Origin: an uncultured Cytophaga sp.
GTDB lineage: Bacteria > Bacteroidota > Bacteroidia > Cytophagales > Cytophagaceae
Length of the DNA stretch: 45,966 nt
Assembly (NCBI RefSeq): GCF_937863595.1
Contig: NZ_CALMGQ010000078.1
Location: 1-45,966 of the forward strand
Direction: 5' to 3'
Positions 33,406-41,366 of this stretch are shown here, piece after piece; the stretch's first letter is position 1, and the number at the start of each line of letters is the position of its first letter. A program made the translations under genes and the position numbers. The notes below the pieces were generated by a model. That model worked only from the letters and a program-made list of their open reading frames with translations. It made no database searches and was not told the DNA's origin.

Positions 33406-34890
33406 TTATAAACGTTGTACCCAAACAGAAACATTTCCGCCGTTACATCTAAACTCCGCCCAACCGTTATCATCCACGTGTACTTCTTCTTGAATTACTC
33501 CTAAGTAATCGTAAAATGCTTTACCTGCATGACGTCTACCAATTTCCATATGCTTCGTGCCATTTTCGCCATTTGATAACAATACAGCACAACCAGTTTT
33601 ATCGTCGTCTTCTTTACCTTCGCGAGTCCAACCAACACAATTGGGATGATCGAAATAATCACGTTGATATCCAAATGCTACTTCTTTTCGCGCTTTTAGT
33701 AAGTTTTCTAAATGATCGCATTTAGGCATAAATATTTCGTATTCATTTCCGTCCTTCCCTTTGTCTTTATAAGAAGCTCCATATAAATCTGGATAGAACA
33801 CACACGGATATCCTCTTTCTCTCAACAATACGAGTGCGTAGGCTAATGATTTGAACCAAGGATTCACAGGTGCTTCCAATGCTTGCAAGGGTTGCGTATC
33901 GTGATTTGCAACCAAGGTAACGGCCAATGCGGGAACTGCCTGTACTAAACTACCATCAAAAATAGTTGCCATATTATAATCTCTGCCAGCTTGAGATGCA
34001 TCGAAGAAATTATGATGCAATGAGGCATCAAATAAACTCATGCGACCTTGTGTAGCTTCTATGTATCGTTTCAATAAAGGCAAATCTCCAGGAGCCCAAT
34101 ATTCGCCCACAACAAACAAATCATTTTTCAAGCCACGCATGTGATCTAAAAACTCGTTTATAAACCTCGGAGATATATGTTTAATCGCGTCTAAGCGCAT
34201 GCCGTTAAAACCAGTAGTATCTAAAAACCATTTACCCCAATTTTTAATTTCATCACGCACCGCTTGATTGCGGTATTCAATGTCACAGCACATCAAATAA
34301 TCAAAGTTTCCTTTTTCAATATCAATCACTTCTTCCCAGCCATCACCGTATTCATTTTGAATGCTGTAGATTGCTGTTTCTTTATTACCAGCATCATAAT
34401 CTACTCCTGAAAAGCATTGGGAGTTCCATTCAAAATCAGAGTACTGTTTCTGTCTTCCAGGAAATGTGAATTTTGTATACGCTTCAATTTCAAAACGGTC
34501 GCTTATAAACTCATTCCGATTTTCTGGATTCACTTTTTTAACCCAAACTTTTTCTGTTTCGTCGCCACCACCTTTGTGGTTTAATACAATATCAGCAATT
34601 GCTGTAATTCCATGTTCTTGAAGTACTTTTATACATTCTATATACTCCTCTTTAGAACCATATCGCGTACGTACAGTACCTTTCTGGTAAAATTCTCCCA
34701 AGTCGTATAAATCATATACATCGTATCCTCTAGAATTCATTCCTTCTGAACCTTTACTAGCTGGAGGCAACCATACTGCAGTAACACCAAGATCTGCGAG
34801 TTTAGGAGCTTCGTCTTTTAAGTAATTCCACAAATTACCACCTTCCCATGAATACCAGTGAAAAAATTGAAGCATGATTCCGTTTAACAT
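33406..34890 (-). CDS. Cytoplasmic alpha-amylase, GH13 (AmyA/GH13_5 type)
   Basis: 494 residues from the Met at 34890 (MLNGIMLQFFHWYSWEGGNL); upstream in-frame sequence is non-coding. Hydrolyses internal alpha-1,4-glucosidic bonds of starch, glycogen or maltodextrins. The (beta/alpha)8 motifs are in order: ADIVLNHK, GFNGMRLDAIKHI with the nucleophile Asp, FVVGEYWAP with the acid/base Glu, and LVANHDTQ with the stabilising Asp. No signal peptide, so intracellular, as for AmyA. The C-terminal antiparallel domain ends in NVSVWVQRL. Full length. Confidence 0.93.
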   Translation of the reverse strand: MLNGIMLQFFHWYSWEGGNLWNYLKDEAPKLADLGVTAVWLPPASKGSEGMNSRGYDVYDLYDLGEFYQKGTVRTRYGSKEEYIECIKVLQEHGITAIADIVLNHKGGGDETEKVWVKKVNPENRNEFISDRFEIEAYTKFTFPGRQKQYSDFEWNSQCFSGVDYDAGNKETAIYSIQNEYGDGWEEVIDIEKGNFDYLMCCDIEYRNQAVRDEIKNWGKWFLDTTGFNGMRLDAIKHISPRFINEFLDHMRGLKNDLFVVGEYWAPGDLPLLKRYIEATQGRMSLFDASLHHNFFDASQAGRDYNMATIFDGSLVQAVPALAVTLVANHDTQPLQALEAPVNPWFKSLAYALVLLRERGYPCVFYPDLYGASYKDKGKDGNEYEIFMPKCDHLENLLKARKEVAFGYQRDYFDHPNCVGWTREGKEDDDKTGCAVLLSNGENGTKHMEIGRRHAGKAFYDYLGVIQEEVHVDDNGWAEFRCNGGNVSVWVQRL

Positions 34891-35243
34891 GTGACGTATG
34901 TGTTTAAAGTTTGAATAGGTTAATGAAGTGATAGAACGAATTGATTTGCATGAAGATAGAAACTCTCTATAAATGCATAATCGATGGTCGTGATAGTAAA
35001 CAAATCTAGATTGAAACAAGCGAATATTTTTACATCATTTATGAAAAATGTTTCAATAATAACATGTTTGGATTGGGAGTGATCAGTGAAAAAGTGGTCA
35101 GTGATCAGAAAAAATAGTAACATTGACCGGTTGACACGTTCTGAAAAAACATCTTTGTAAACTCTACATGCTGCATGAAGCAATTCTTTTTAAACCCTTT
35201 CCGTGGTTTGTGACACAACCATAGAATACGTTCAAGATTGTGT

Positions 35244-35326
35244 CACAGACCATAAAAGTAACGCGAGTTAATCCAGAGTCAGCCAGAAGGCTGTTCTTAA
35301 AACGAGCCAGAGAGTCTACTTTTCAT
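35244..35326. repeat. 83-bp direct repeat, copy 1
   Basis: Nearly identical and gap-free to 35488-35570 (CATAAAAGTAACGCGAGTTA ... GAGAGTCTACTTTTCATT). It contains a small AGCC-AGAA-GGCT stem and ends AAAAGTA/TACTTTT in inverted sense. Copy 2 overlaps the last codons and stop of the SulP gene. Confidence 0.85.
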
Positions 35327-35380
35327 TTCCTCTGCCATAGTCGGTAACTATCTACGTTTCCTAGCCGCCCCAACTCGCCG

Positions 35381-35404
35381 TGGTTGCGCCTTTTCGGCCA
35401 ACCA
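35381..35404. repeat. Conserved-loop hairpin, copy C
   Basis: TGGTTG-CGCCTTTTCGGC-CAACCA: outer 6-bp stem and an inner GCC/GGC. Relatives at 16215, 26175 and degenerate at 4253. Confidence 0.65.
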
Positions 35405-35487
35405 CCTGCTGCTCTATGATGTTACTCAAATAAGTTTAAAATTGAGTTCAGACAAAAATTTTTCTTAAGTTGACGGCTATAGTGGCC

Positions 35488-35570
35488 CACAGACAATAAA
35501 AGTAACGCGAGTTAATCCAGAGTCAGCCAGAAGGCTGTTCTTAACAAGAGCCAGAGAGTCTACTTTTCAT
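35488..35570. repeat. 83-bp direct repeat, copy 2
   Basis: See 35244-35326. The copy covers the SulP stop codon (35560-35562) and last codons, so part of the repeat is coding. Confidence 0.85.
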
Positions 35571-37098
35571 TCCCTGTAACCATATAGATTGGGTCTTCCA
35601 TGATATTTACATCAATGATGGCTTCTGCATTTTGAAGCAAGGCAATGCAATCCTTACTTAAATGTTTCAACTGAACTTTTTTACCCGCTTTATGATAACG
35701 ACTTGTGATACCATTTAATGATTCAATGGCAGACATATCTACCACTCTGCTTTCTGCAAAGTCAATTACCACTTCGTTGGGGTCATTGGCGACATCAAAC
35801 TTTTCTGAAAAAGAAGTTACTGAACCAAAAAACAATGGTCCGTATATTTCATAATGCTTAACTCCTTTTTCATCTACATATTTTTTAGCACGAATGCGTT
35901 TTGCATTATCCCATGCAAAAACCAAAGCTGAAATAATCACACCAATCAATACAGCTAAGGCAAGATTGTGTAAGAGAACAGTAATAAGCATTACTACAAG
36001 CATTACAAAAATATCCGACTTCGGCATTCTGTTAAATATGCGTAGGCTGGCCCACTCGAAAGTACCAATCGCAACCATAATCATAACACCTGTTAGAGCA
36101 GCCATTGGTAGTTTCTCAATTACGGGTGCACCCACTAAGATGATCAGCAAAATTGTTAGTGCGGCAACAATACCCGACAAGCGTGCTCTAGAGCCAGCAG
36201 ATAAATTTACAAGTGTTTGCGCAATCATAGGGCAACCACCCATACCAAAGAAAAACCCATTCAAAATATTCGCACTACCTTGCGCCAAACATTCTCTGTT
36301 GCTGTTTCCTTTTGTACCTGTAATTTCATCTACTAAGTTTAGTGTTAGTAACCCTTCTGTTAAACCTACAGCAGCCATGATAAGCGCATAAGGAGCAATG
36401 ATTTGTAATGTTTCAAATGTAAAGGGAAAATTCGGAATGTGAAACGGTGGTAAACTTCCGCTAACAGAAGCAATATCTTTCACTTGTTTGGTATCAATAT
36501 TAAAAAGCATTACAAGTGCAAACACCACTATAATTGCCACAAGGGAAGAAGGAATGACTTTTGTTATTTTAGGCAAAAGTACCACGATCGCAATGGTTAG
36601 CATAACCAAACCAGCCATAATTAAAAAAGGCGTACCCGTAATCCAAGCTGTTTGTCCGTTTACAACTGCTTTAAATTGTTCAATTTGTGCCATAAAAATG
36701 ACAATCGCCAAACCATTTACAAAACCAAACATAACAGGCTGCGGAACCAAGCGAATAAATTTCCCGAGTTTTAATAAGCCAACGAGTATTTGTATGACAC
36801 CTGCTAAAGCAACTGCACCGAACACATATTCCAATCCATGAGAATGCATCAAAGCAATTAATACAATAACCGTTGCACCTGCCCCACCCGATATCAAACC
36901 CGGACGACCGCCAAAGATTGCCGTTACCAAACCCATAATAAATGCACCATACAAACCTACCAAAGGAGGAAAGCCTGCCATGATAGCAAAAGATAAAGAC
37001 TCAGGTATCATCGTCATGGCGACCGTTAAACCCGCCAAGACTTCGGTTCTGTAATTAACTTTTTGAGATAAATCGAATAGATTGAAAACGTATTTCAT
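35560..37098 (-). CDS. SulP-family anion transporter with STAS domain
   Basis: 512 residues. N-terminal about 400 residues form the transmembrane domain, with the SulP signature near the start: NYRTEVLAGLTVAMTMIPES. Later features include GLYGAFIMGLVTAIFGGRPG, the conserved ISGGAGATVIV and NGFFFGMGGCPMIAQTLVNL. A C-terminal STAS domain (about 415-505) has VVIDFAESRVVDMSAIESLN with the phospho-acceptor-like Ser. Carries sulfate, bicarbonate or another anion; family members with the IAQTLVNLSAG segment include bicarbonate transporters. Substrate uncertain. The terminus lies in a repeat. Confidence 0.92.
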   Translation of the reverse strand: MKYVFNLFDLSQKVNYRTEVLAGLTVAMTMIPESLSFAIMAGFPPLVGLYGAFIMGLVTAIFGGRPGLISGGAGATVIVLIALMHSHGLEYVFGAVALAGVIQILVGLLKLGKFIRLVPQPVMFGFVNGLAIVIFMAQIEQFKAVVNGQTAWITGTPFLIMAGLVMLTIAIVVLLPKITKVIPSSLVAIIVVFALVMLFNIDTKQVKDIASVSGSLPPFHIPNFPFTFETLQIIAPYALIMAAVGLTEGLLTLNLVDEITGTKGNSNRECLAQGSANILNGFFFGMGGCPMIAQTLVNLSAGSRARLSGIVAALTILLIILVGAPVIEKLPMAALTGVMIMVAIGTFEWASLRIFNRMPKSDIFVMLVVMLITVLLHNLALAVLIGVIISALVFAWDNAKRIRAKKYVDEKGVKHYEIYGPLFFGSVTSFSEKFDVANDPNEVVIDFAESRVVDMSAIESLNGITSRYHKAGKKVQLKHLSKDCIALLQNAEAIIDVNIMEDPIYMVTGNEK

Positions 37099-37331
37099 GT
37101 AAAATTATTAAAGAATGCTTATTGAGATTGAAGCATATATTGCATTAGTAGAAAACTACAAAAGATGTTTGCCTTACAATGTCAGCACATGCACCCTGAA
37201 TATGATGGTATTTTAATTCTGCAGATTTTACAAAGATACAGATACGTGGCCGAAAACTGAAATGCATATGCGTTGAAAACATACACTTTATGTAGCCTTT
37301 CAATAATGTGGATGAGCACTGATTGTTTGAA

Positions 37332-37400
37332 ATGTGCAAGAAAAAAAACAGTCAAAGACTGCAAAATAATACACACCCGTCAAAGACTGGCGCGAGATGG
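37332..37400. repeat. 69-bp direct repeat, copy 1
   Basis: ATGTGCAAGAAAAAAAACAG ... CGCGAGATGG, differing from 37570-37638 by about one base (GGCG/CGCG). The copies are 238 bp apart, with the palindrome pair between them. Confidence 0.85.
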
Positions 37401-37524
37401 GTTCGGTATTTAATGCTGAATAGGGAGAATCTGAATAATATAAATCCATGATTGAACGCATTTAATTGACATTTACTGCTCAGCAATACTAGAAAGCAAA
37501 GGCTGAAAGCCTTTCACATCAAAG

Positions 37525-37543
37525 CTAGGGGCAGCGCCCCTAG
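37525..37543. repeat. GC-rich palindrome, 3-nt spacer
   Basis: CTAGGGGC-AGC-GCCCCTAG; a member of the three-base-spacer palindrome set, 11 bp after another (37498-37514). Confidence 0.75.
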
Positions 37544-37569
37544 TAAAAAAAAGATACATACCCGTGTGA

Positions 37570-37638
37570 ATGTGCAAGAAAAAAAACAGTCAAAGACTGC
37601 AAAATAATACACACCCGTCAAAGACTCGCGCGAGATGG
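37570..37638. repeat. 69-bp direct repeat, copy 2
   Basis: See 37332-37400. It ends 32 bp before the galE stop. Confidence 0.85.
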
Positions 37639-37669
37639 TCATTCATAATTCATCATTCATAATTCATAA

Positions 37670-38668
37670 TTACTTAGAATACCTGCCCTTGCGCTCACCG
37701 TTCTCCCACTTCCAAGCGGTAGCGATAATATCTTCGATGTTTGTATATGATGCTTTCCAGCCCAACGCTGCTAATGCCTTTGCAGGATTGGCTACTAAGT
37801 GAGATGGATCTCCTTCTCTGCGATCACCATAAATTACCGGAACTTTTTTACCCGTAACACGCTCCGCTGCTTCAATCATTTCTTTTACAGAAAATCCAAC
37901 TCCTGTACCAAGATTACAAATAACAGGTCCTTTCCCACTCAACAAATATGTAAACGCTTTGATGTGTGCATCAGCTAAATCTTCTACGTGAATGTAATCA
38001 CGTACACAGGTTCCATCTGGTGTTTCGTAATCGGTACCAAATACCGTAATGGCATCGCGTTCGCCTTTCACAGCTTTTAATATCAACGGAATTAAATGTG
38101 GTTCAGGATTGTGATCTTCACCAATCAAGCCATCAGCAGCACAACCTGAAGCATTGAAATAACGAAGAAATGCATAATTGATTCCGTACGCATGATGGTA
38201 ATCTTTTATCACACGCTCCAACATCCATTTGCTCGCACCATAGGGATTGATTGGATCTTGTGGATGTGATTCATCTATCGGAATGTATTTTGGCGTACCA
38301 TAGGATGCGCAGGTAGATGAAAAAATAATATTTTTACATCCTGCTTCATGCATTGCATCTAATAATAAAATAGACGAAGCAAGATTGTTGTTGTAATATT
38401 TAGTCGGATCTGTTACAGACTCGCCCACATAGGCATAGGCTGCAAAATGCATCACCGCCTCTACTTCATAGGTTTTAATGATATCCTTAACTAAGGCCTT
38501 ATTTGCTATATCTCCTTCGATAAACCGAACGTCAGCATTAATAATGGCTTCTTTGTGTCCATAGACCAAGTTATCTAATACAATGACTTTATAATTTAAA
38601 TTGGCTAATGCTCTAACTGCATGAGAACCAATATAACCCGCACCACCCGTAACTAATATAGTTGACAT
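37670..38668 (-). CDS. galE: UDP-glucose 4-epimerase
   Basis: 332 residues from the Met at 38668 (MSTILVTGGAGYIGSHAVRA). Interconverts UDP-glucose and UDP-galactose with tightly bound NAD+. Short-chain dehydrogenase features: GGAGYIGS nucleotide-binding loop (residues 8-15), HFAAYAYVGESV, catalytic Ser/Tyr/Lys in FSSTCASYG and NPYGASKWMLE (YxxxK), then GE signature RYFNASGCAADGLIGE, DGTCVRDYIHVEDLADAH and GDRREGDPSHLVA. Full length. An earlier in-frame Met (38719) precedes a non-conserved leader and is rejected. Confidence 0.95.
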   Translation of the reverse strand: MSTILVTGGAGYIGSHAVRALANLNYKVIVLDNLVYGHKEAIINADVRFIEGDIANKALVKDIIKTYEVEAVMHFAAYAYVGESVTDPTKYYNNNLASSILLLDAMHEAGCKNIIFSSTCASYGTPKYIPIDESHPQDPINPYGASKWMLERVIKDYHHAYGINYAFLRYFNASGCAADGLIGEDHNPEPHLIPLILKAVKGERDAITVFGTDYETPDGTCVRDYIHVEDLADAHIKAFTYLLSGKGPVICNLGTGVGFSVKEMIEAAERVTGKKVPVIYGDRREGDPSHLVANPAKALAALGWKASYTNIEDIIATAWKWENGERKGRYSK

Positions 38669-38818
38669 AAAAAGATATTTATTTCCTATAAATTTAAGAT
38701 AAAAACCCTTTAGTAACAAACATTGTAGTTGTAAGCATATAAATTCAGGATAGTTGCTTCTATCGTAGATATTTCACCATATTGTAGATACATTGTTTAG
38801 CATCTAATTGATACAATC

Positions 38819-39178
38819 ATGAATAGCGAAGAACTCCGCTCTTATTGCATACAAAAAAAAGCAGTTGAAGAAAGCTTCCCATTTGATGCAGAGACGCTGG
38901 TTTTTAAAATAGGTGGTAAAATATTCTTACTATTTTCATTATCTAGTTCTCCTGTTCAATTTAATGTTAAAAGCGAGCCTGAAATAGCGATTGAATTGCG
39001 AGAGAAATTCCATTGTGTATTACCAGGTTATCACATGAGCAAAAAACATTGGAATACCATAATCTGCGATGGAAGCGTTAAAGATGCGCTTATTAAAGAG
39101 TGGATCGACGATTCGTACAATCTCGTTTACAATGGATTAACAAAAAAAATAAAACTAGAAATAGATACCCTCGAATAA
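38819..39178 (+). CDS. MmcQ/YjbR family protein
   Basis: 119 residues with the compact double-wing fold: EELRSYCIQKKAVEESFPFD near the N-terminus (the family's GxTE-like FPFDAETLVFK), KIFLLFSLSS, a central FNVKSEPEIAIELREKFHCV, PGYHMSKKHWNTI and LIKEWIDDSYNLVYNGLTKK at the end. The family is small, cytoplasmic and suggested to bind DNA; its role is unclear. Lies between galE (divergent) and an SDR reductase (same strand, 70 bp). Confidence 0.85.
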   Translation: MNSEELRSYCIQKKAVEESFPFDAETLVFKIGGKIFLLFSLSSSPVQFNVKSEPEIAIELREKFHCVLPGYHMSKKHWNTIICDGSVKDALIKEWIDDSYNLVYNGLTKKIKLEIDTLE

Positions 39179-39248
39179 ACCCGATCAGTTTATTTCTTCG
39201 TATATCTTTTATACATGAAAATTTTATTCATTTTATCGTACCCTGCAC

Positions 39249-40301
39249 ATGACAACTATTAATAAAGAAAAACCAGTTTTGGTAACAGGAGCAACGGGCT
39301 ATGTTGCAGGTTGGCTTGTAAAAAAATTATTAGACGAAGGATATACCGTTCATGCAACCGTACGAAATCCCAACGACACAGAAAAATTAAAATACTTAAC
39401 TGCAATTGCAGAAAAATCTGCTGGAAAACTTATTTATTTCAAAGCAGATTTATTAGTAGCGGAATCCTTTGACGAAGCAATGAAAGACTGTGAACTGGTT
39501 TTTCATACCGCATCTCCCTTTATAAGTAAGGTAAAAGATCCACAACGTGATTTAGTAGATCCCGCATTAATCGGCACACGCAATGTTTTATCATCGGTTG
39601 AAAAAACGCCATCCGTAAAACGTGTTGTATTAACAAGCAGCAGCGCTGCAATCATAGGCGATGCAATCGATTGCGAATCGTATACGAATGGAATAGCAAC
39701 CGAAGCCAACTGGAATACAACTTCTAGTGTGAATCACCAAGCCTACAATTACTCTAAAGTTGTAGCAGAAAAAGCTGCATGGGAAATAAATAAAAAACAA
39801 ACGCGCTGGGATCTTGTAACAATTAATCCATCTCTAGTTATCGGACCAGGCTTAAATCCATTCGCAACTTCCGAAAGTTTTAATATTGTAAAACAAATTG
39901 GAGATGGAAGCATGCGTTTTGGTATACCTGAATTTTATCTGGGCTTTGTAGATGTGCGTGATGTAGCAGAGGCGCACATTAAGGCTGGTTTTACACCATC
40001 CGCATCTGGGAGATATATTATTTCTGCAGAAAACACAAATCTACTTGCTTTAACCCAGGCATTAAATAAGAAATTTGGAAAAGCCTTTCCATTACCAACA
40101 CGCTACTTACCAAAATCCATCGTTTGGATATTCGCGCCGCTGGTAGGCTTTAAACGTAAAATGATTACCAACAATATTGGACACGTCTGGAAAGTTGATA
40201 ATACAAAAAGTGTTCAGCAACTTGATATGCATTACAGTCCGATTGATGCATCTATCGTTGAAATGTTTCAGCAATTGGTTGATAATGGAGTTATAAAATA
40301 A
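39249..40301 (+). CDS. Extended SDR: NAD(P)-dependent epimerase / dihydroflavonol-reductase-like aldehyde reductase
   Basis: 350 residues. Rossmann loop VTGATGYVAGWLVKKLLDEG (TGxxGxxG form, residues 12-31), NADPH-type ATVRNPND, substrate region FHTASPFISKVKDPQRDLVD, LTSSSAAI with catalytic Ser, and NYSKVVAEKAAWE carrying YxxxK. Later VTINPSLVIGPGLNP and FVDVRDVAEAHIKA match dihydroflavonol-4-reductase/methylglyoxal-type reductases. Reduces an unknown carbonyl. Full length. Confidence 0.88.
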   Translation: MTTINKEKPVLVTGATGYVAGWLVKKLLDEGYTVHATVRNPNDTEKLKYLTAIAEKSAGKLIYFKADLLVAESFDEAMKDCELVFHTASPFISKVKDPQRDLVDPALIGTRNVLSSVEKTPSVKRVVLTSSSAAIIGDAIDCESYTNGIATEANWNTTSSVNHQAYNYSKVVAEKAAWEINKKQTRWDLVTINPSLVIGPGLNPFATSESFNIVKQIGDGSMRFGIPEFYLGFVDVRDVAEAHIKAGFTPSASGRYIISAENTNLLALTQALNKKFGKAFPLPTRYLPKSIVWIFAPLVGFKRKMITNNIGHVWKVDNTKSVQQLDMHYSPIDASIVEMFQQLVDNGVIK

Positions 40302-40490
40302 GGAAGGGGCAAGATTGTTGTTCTTATTAGCAGCTGACAAATCGGCTTTAAGCGCAATGTTCAGACGACACATTTGTTCGTTCGAACACTGCTCTGTTAA
40401 AGAGTGCTGATCTTAACAGTTAATAAATATGTTTCCGATTATTCGGATCAATAATCTAGAGTTAAATGGGATGTTACAACAACTTTGTGA

Positions 40491-40581
40491 TGTTAGGTAA
40501 TGACCCTGGTAAGGGTCACATCTTTATAGTAAAAAACCAAGCCCATCCCTTTACGCACAATCCCGCAGGGATGGTTTTGTT
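40491..40581. repeat. Structured repeat, copy 1
   Basis: Hairpin TGACCCT-GGTA-AGGGTCA, then TCTTTATAGTAAAAAACCAA, and a second stem CCATCCCT ... AGGGATGG. About 85 percent like 40831-40922. Confidence 0.75.
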
Positions 40582-40830
40582 GACATATTTATTGCTCTCG
40601 CTTATTGCTACCTTCGGTAGCGCGCGTATGCGTTTTGGGTTTTGTGTTTACTATAAAGATTTGACTCCTACGGCAGTCAGTGCAGGAATGGGAAGGTAGG
40701 TCTTATTTTTAATTTGGAACAATACCACTATTATATTAATGTATAAATGTTTTTCGAATTAGGTTAACCAATAGTGTTTATGAATAATTGGTTTGTTAAT
40801 GGTTTACATTACTTATTTTTTACAAATGAT

Positions 40831-40922
40831 TGTTAGGAGGTTATGACCCAGGTAAGGGTCAAATCTTTATAGTAAAAAACCAAGCCCATATCTTTGCGTA
40901 ATCCCGCAGGGATAGTTTTGTT
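40831..40922. repeat. Structured repeat, copy 2
   Basis: See 40491-40581. The first hairpin and the TCTTTATAGTAAAAAACCAA string are kept, and the second stem is reduced. Confidence 0.75.
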
Positions 40923-40972
40923 CGATTGGAAAAAATTACTACCCTTTAGTTACAACTATATATTTCACCTTG

Positions 40973-41359
40973 CTAACTTTTCTCCTGCCTCAAGCATTCC
41001 AAACAATGTGCTTTATGTAATTCAGACATTTCACGATAACTAAGCTTAGAAATACTAAAAAGCGTAAATACTCTGAACCGGTCTACCCACGTGTATTTTG
41101 AAAAGAAAATAGCACTTTTATCAAAATAAGTAATCGCTTCAGAATAATTTTCAAGTTTCATTTCACGTATACCTTTTCGATAATCCAGCGGCACAAAATA
41201 CCTCAATCCAAAAGCCAATACCAAATAGGTCATGGCAGCCCATAACGCTGGCTCGTCTGATCCTGATTTTTCAAACCCTAGATAGAATAAAAAAAACAAA
41301 ACAAGTTGTAACGCAAGTGCCAAAAAATTTATGGTAATACGAGGTTTAGCAGATTCCAT
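40973..41359 (-). CDS. Small membrane protein of unknown function
   Basis: 128 residues. Two transmembrane helices near the N-terminus (ITINFLALALQLVLFFLFYL and ALWAAMTYLVLAFGLRYFV) are followed by a cytoplasmic helical domain with a TPR-like turn: GIREMKLENYSEAITYFDKS, AIFFSKYTWVDRFRVFTLFS. It ends HKAHCLECLRQEKS. It starts 7 bp after menC, so it belongs to the ABC-menC operon. Not recognised as a named family. Confidence 0.75.
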   Translation of the reverse strand: MESAKPRITINFLALALQLVLFFLFYLGFEKSGSDEPALWAAMTYLVLAFGLRYFVPLDYRKGIREMKLENYSEAITYFDKSAIFFSKYTWVDRFRVFTLFSISKLSYREMSELHKAHCLECLRQEKS

Positions 41360-41366
41360 TAATTTC

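Larger units (their letters stand above)
34891..35559. other. Gap between amylase and SulP genes, rich in repeats
   Basis: No gene. Contains the promoter of the amylase, an imperfect inverted repeat GGTTTGTGACACAACC (35205-35220) with its partner at 35236-35251, the 83-bp direct repeats at 35244 and 35488, and the conserved-loop hairpin at 35381-35404. Confidence 0.5.
37099..37669. other. Gap with repeats upstream of galE's 3' end
   Basis: No gene is supported. It carries the 69-bp direct repeats at 37332 and 37570, palindromes AAAGGCT-GAA-AGCCTTT (37498-37514) and CTAGGGGC-AGC-GCCCCTAG (37525-37543), and a TTCATAATTCAT-type tandem at 37640-37668. Confidence 0.5.
40302..40972. other. Gap with structured repeats
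   Basis: No gene. It contains two direct copies (40491-40581 and 40831-40922) of an element beginning TGACCC(T/A)GGTAAGGGTCA, and an inverted relative at 40637-40668 (GGGTTTTGTGTTTACTATAA, then AGATTTGACTCC). A palindrome GCTACC-TTC-GGTAGC lies at 40607-40621. Confidence 0.55.

Noticed and set aside
34920..35183. 87-codon frame upstream of the amylase
   Set aside because: Overlaps the amylase leader, with Phe/His-rich composition and no homologous pattern; treated as non-coding.
35894..36841. Long plus-strand frames of 165 and 117 codons inside the SulP gene
   Set aside because: Antisense shadows of a well-supported membrane-protein gene; low-complexity Thr/Ile/Pro composition.
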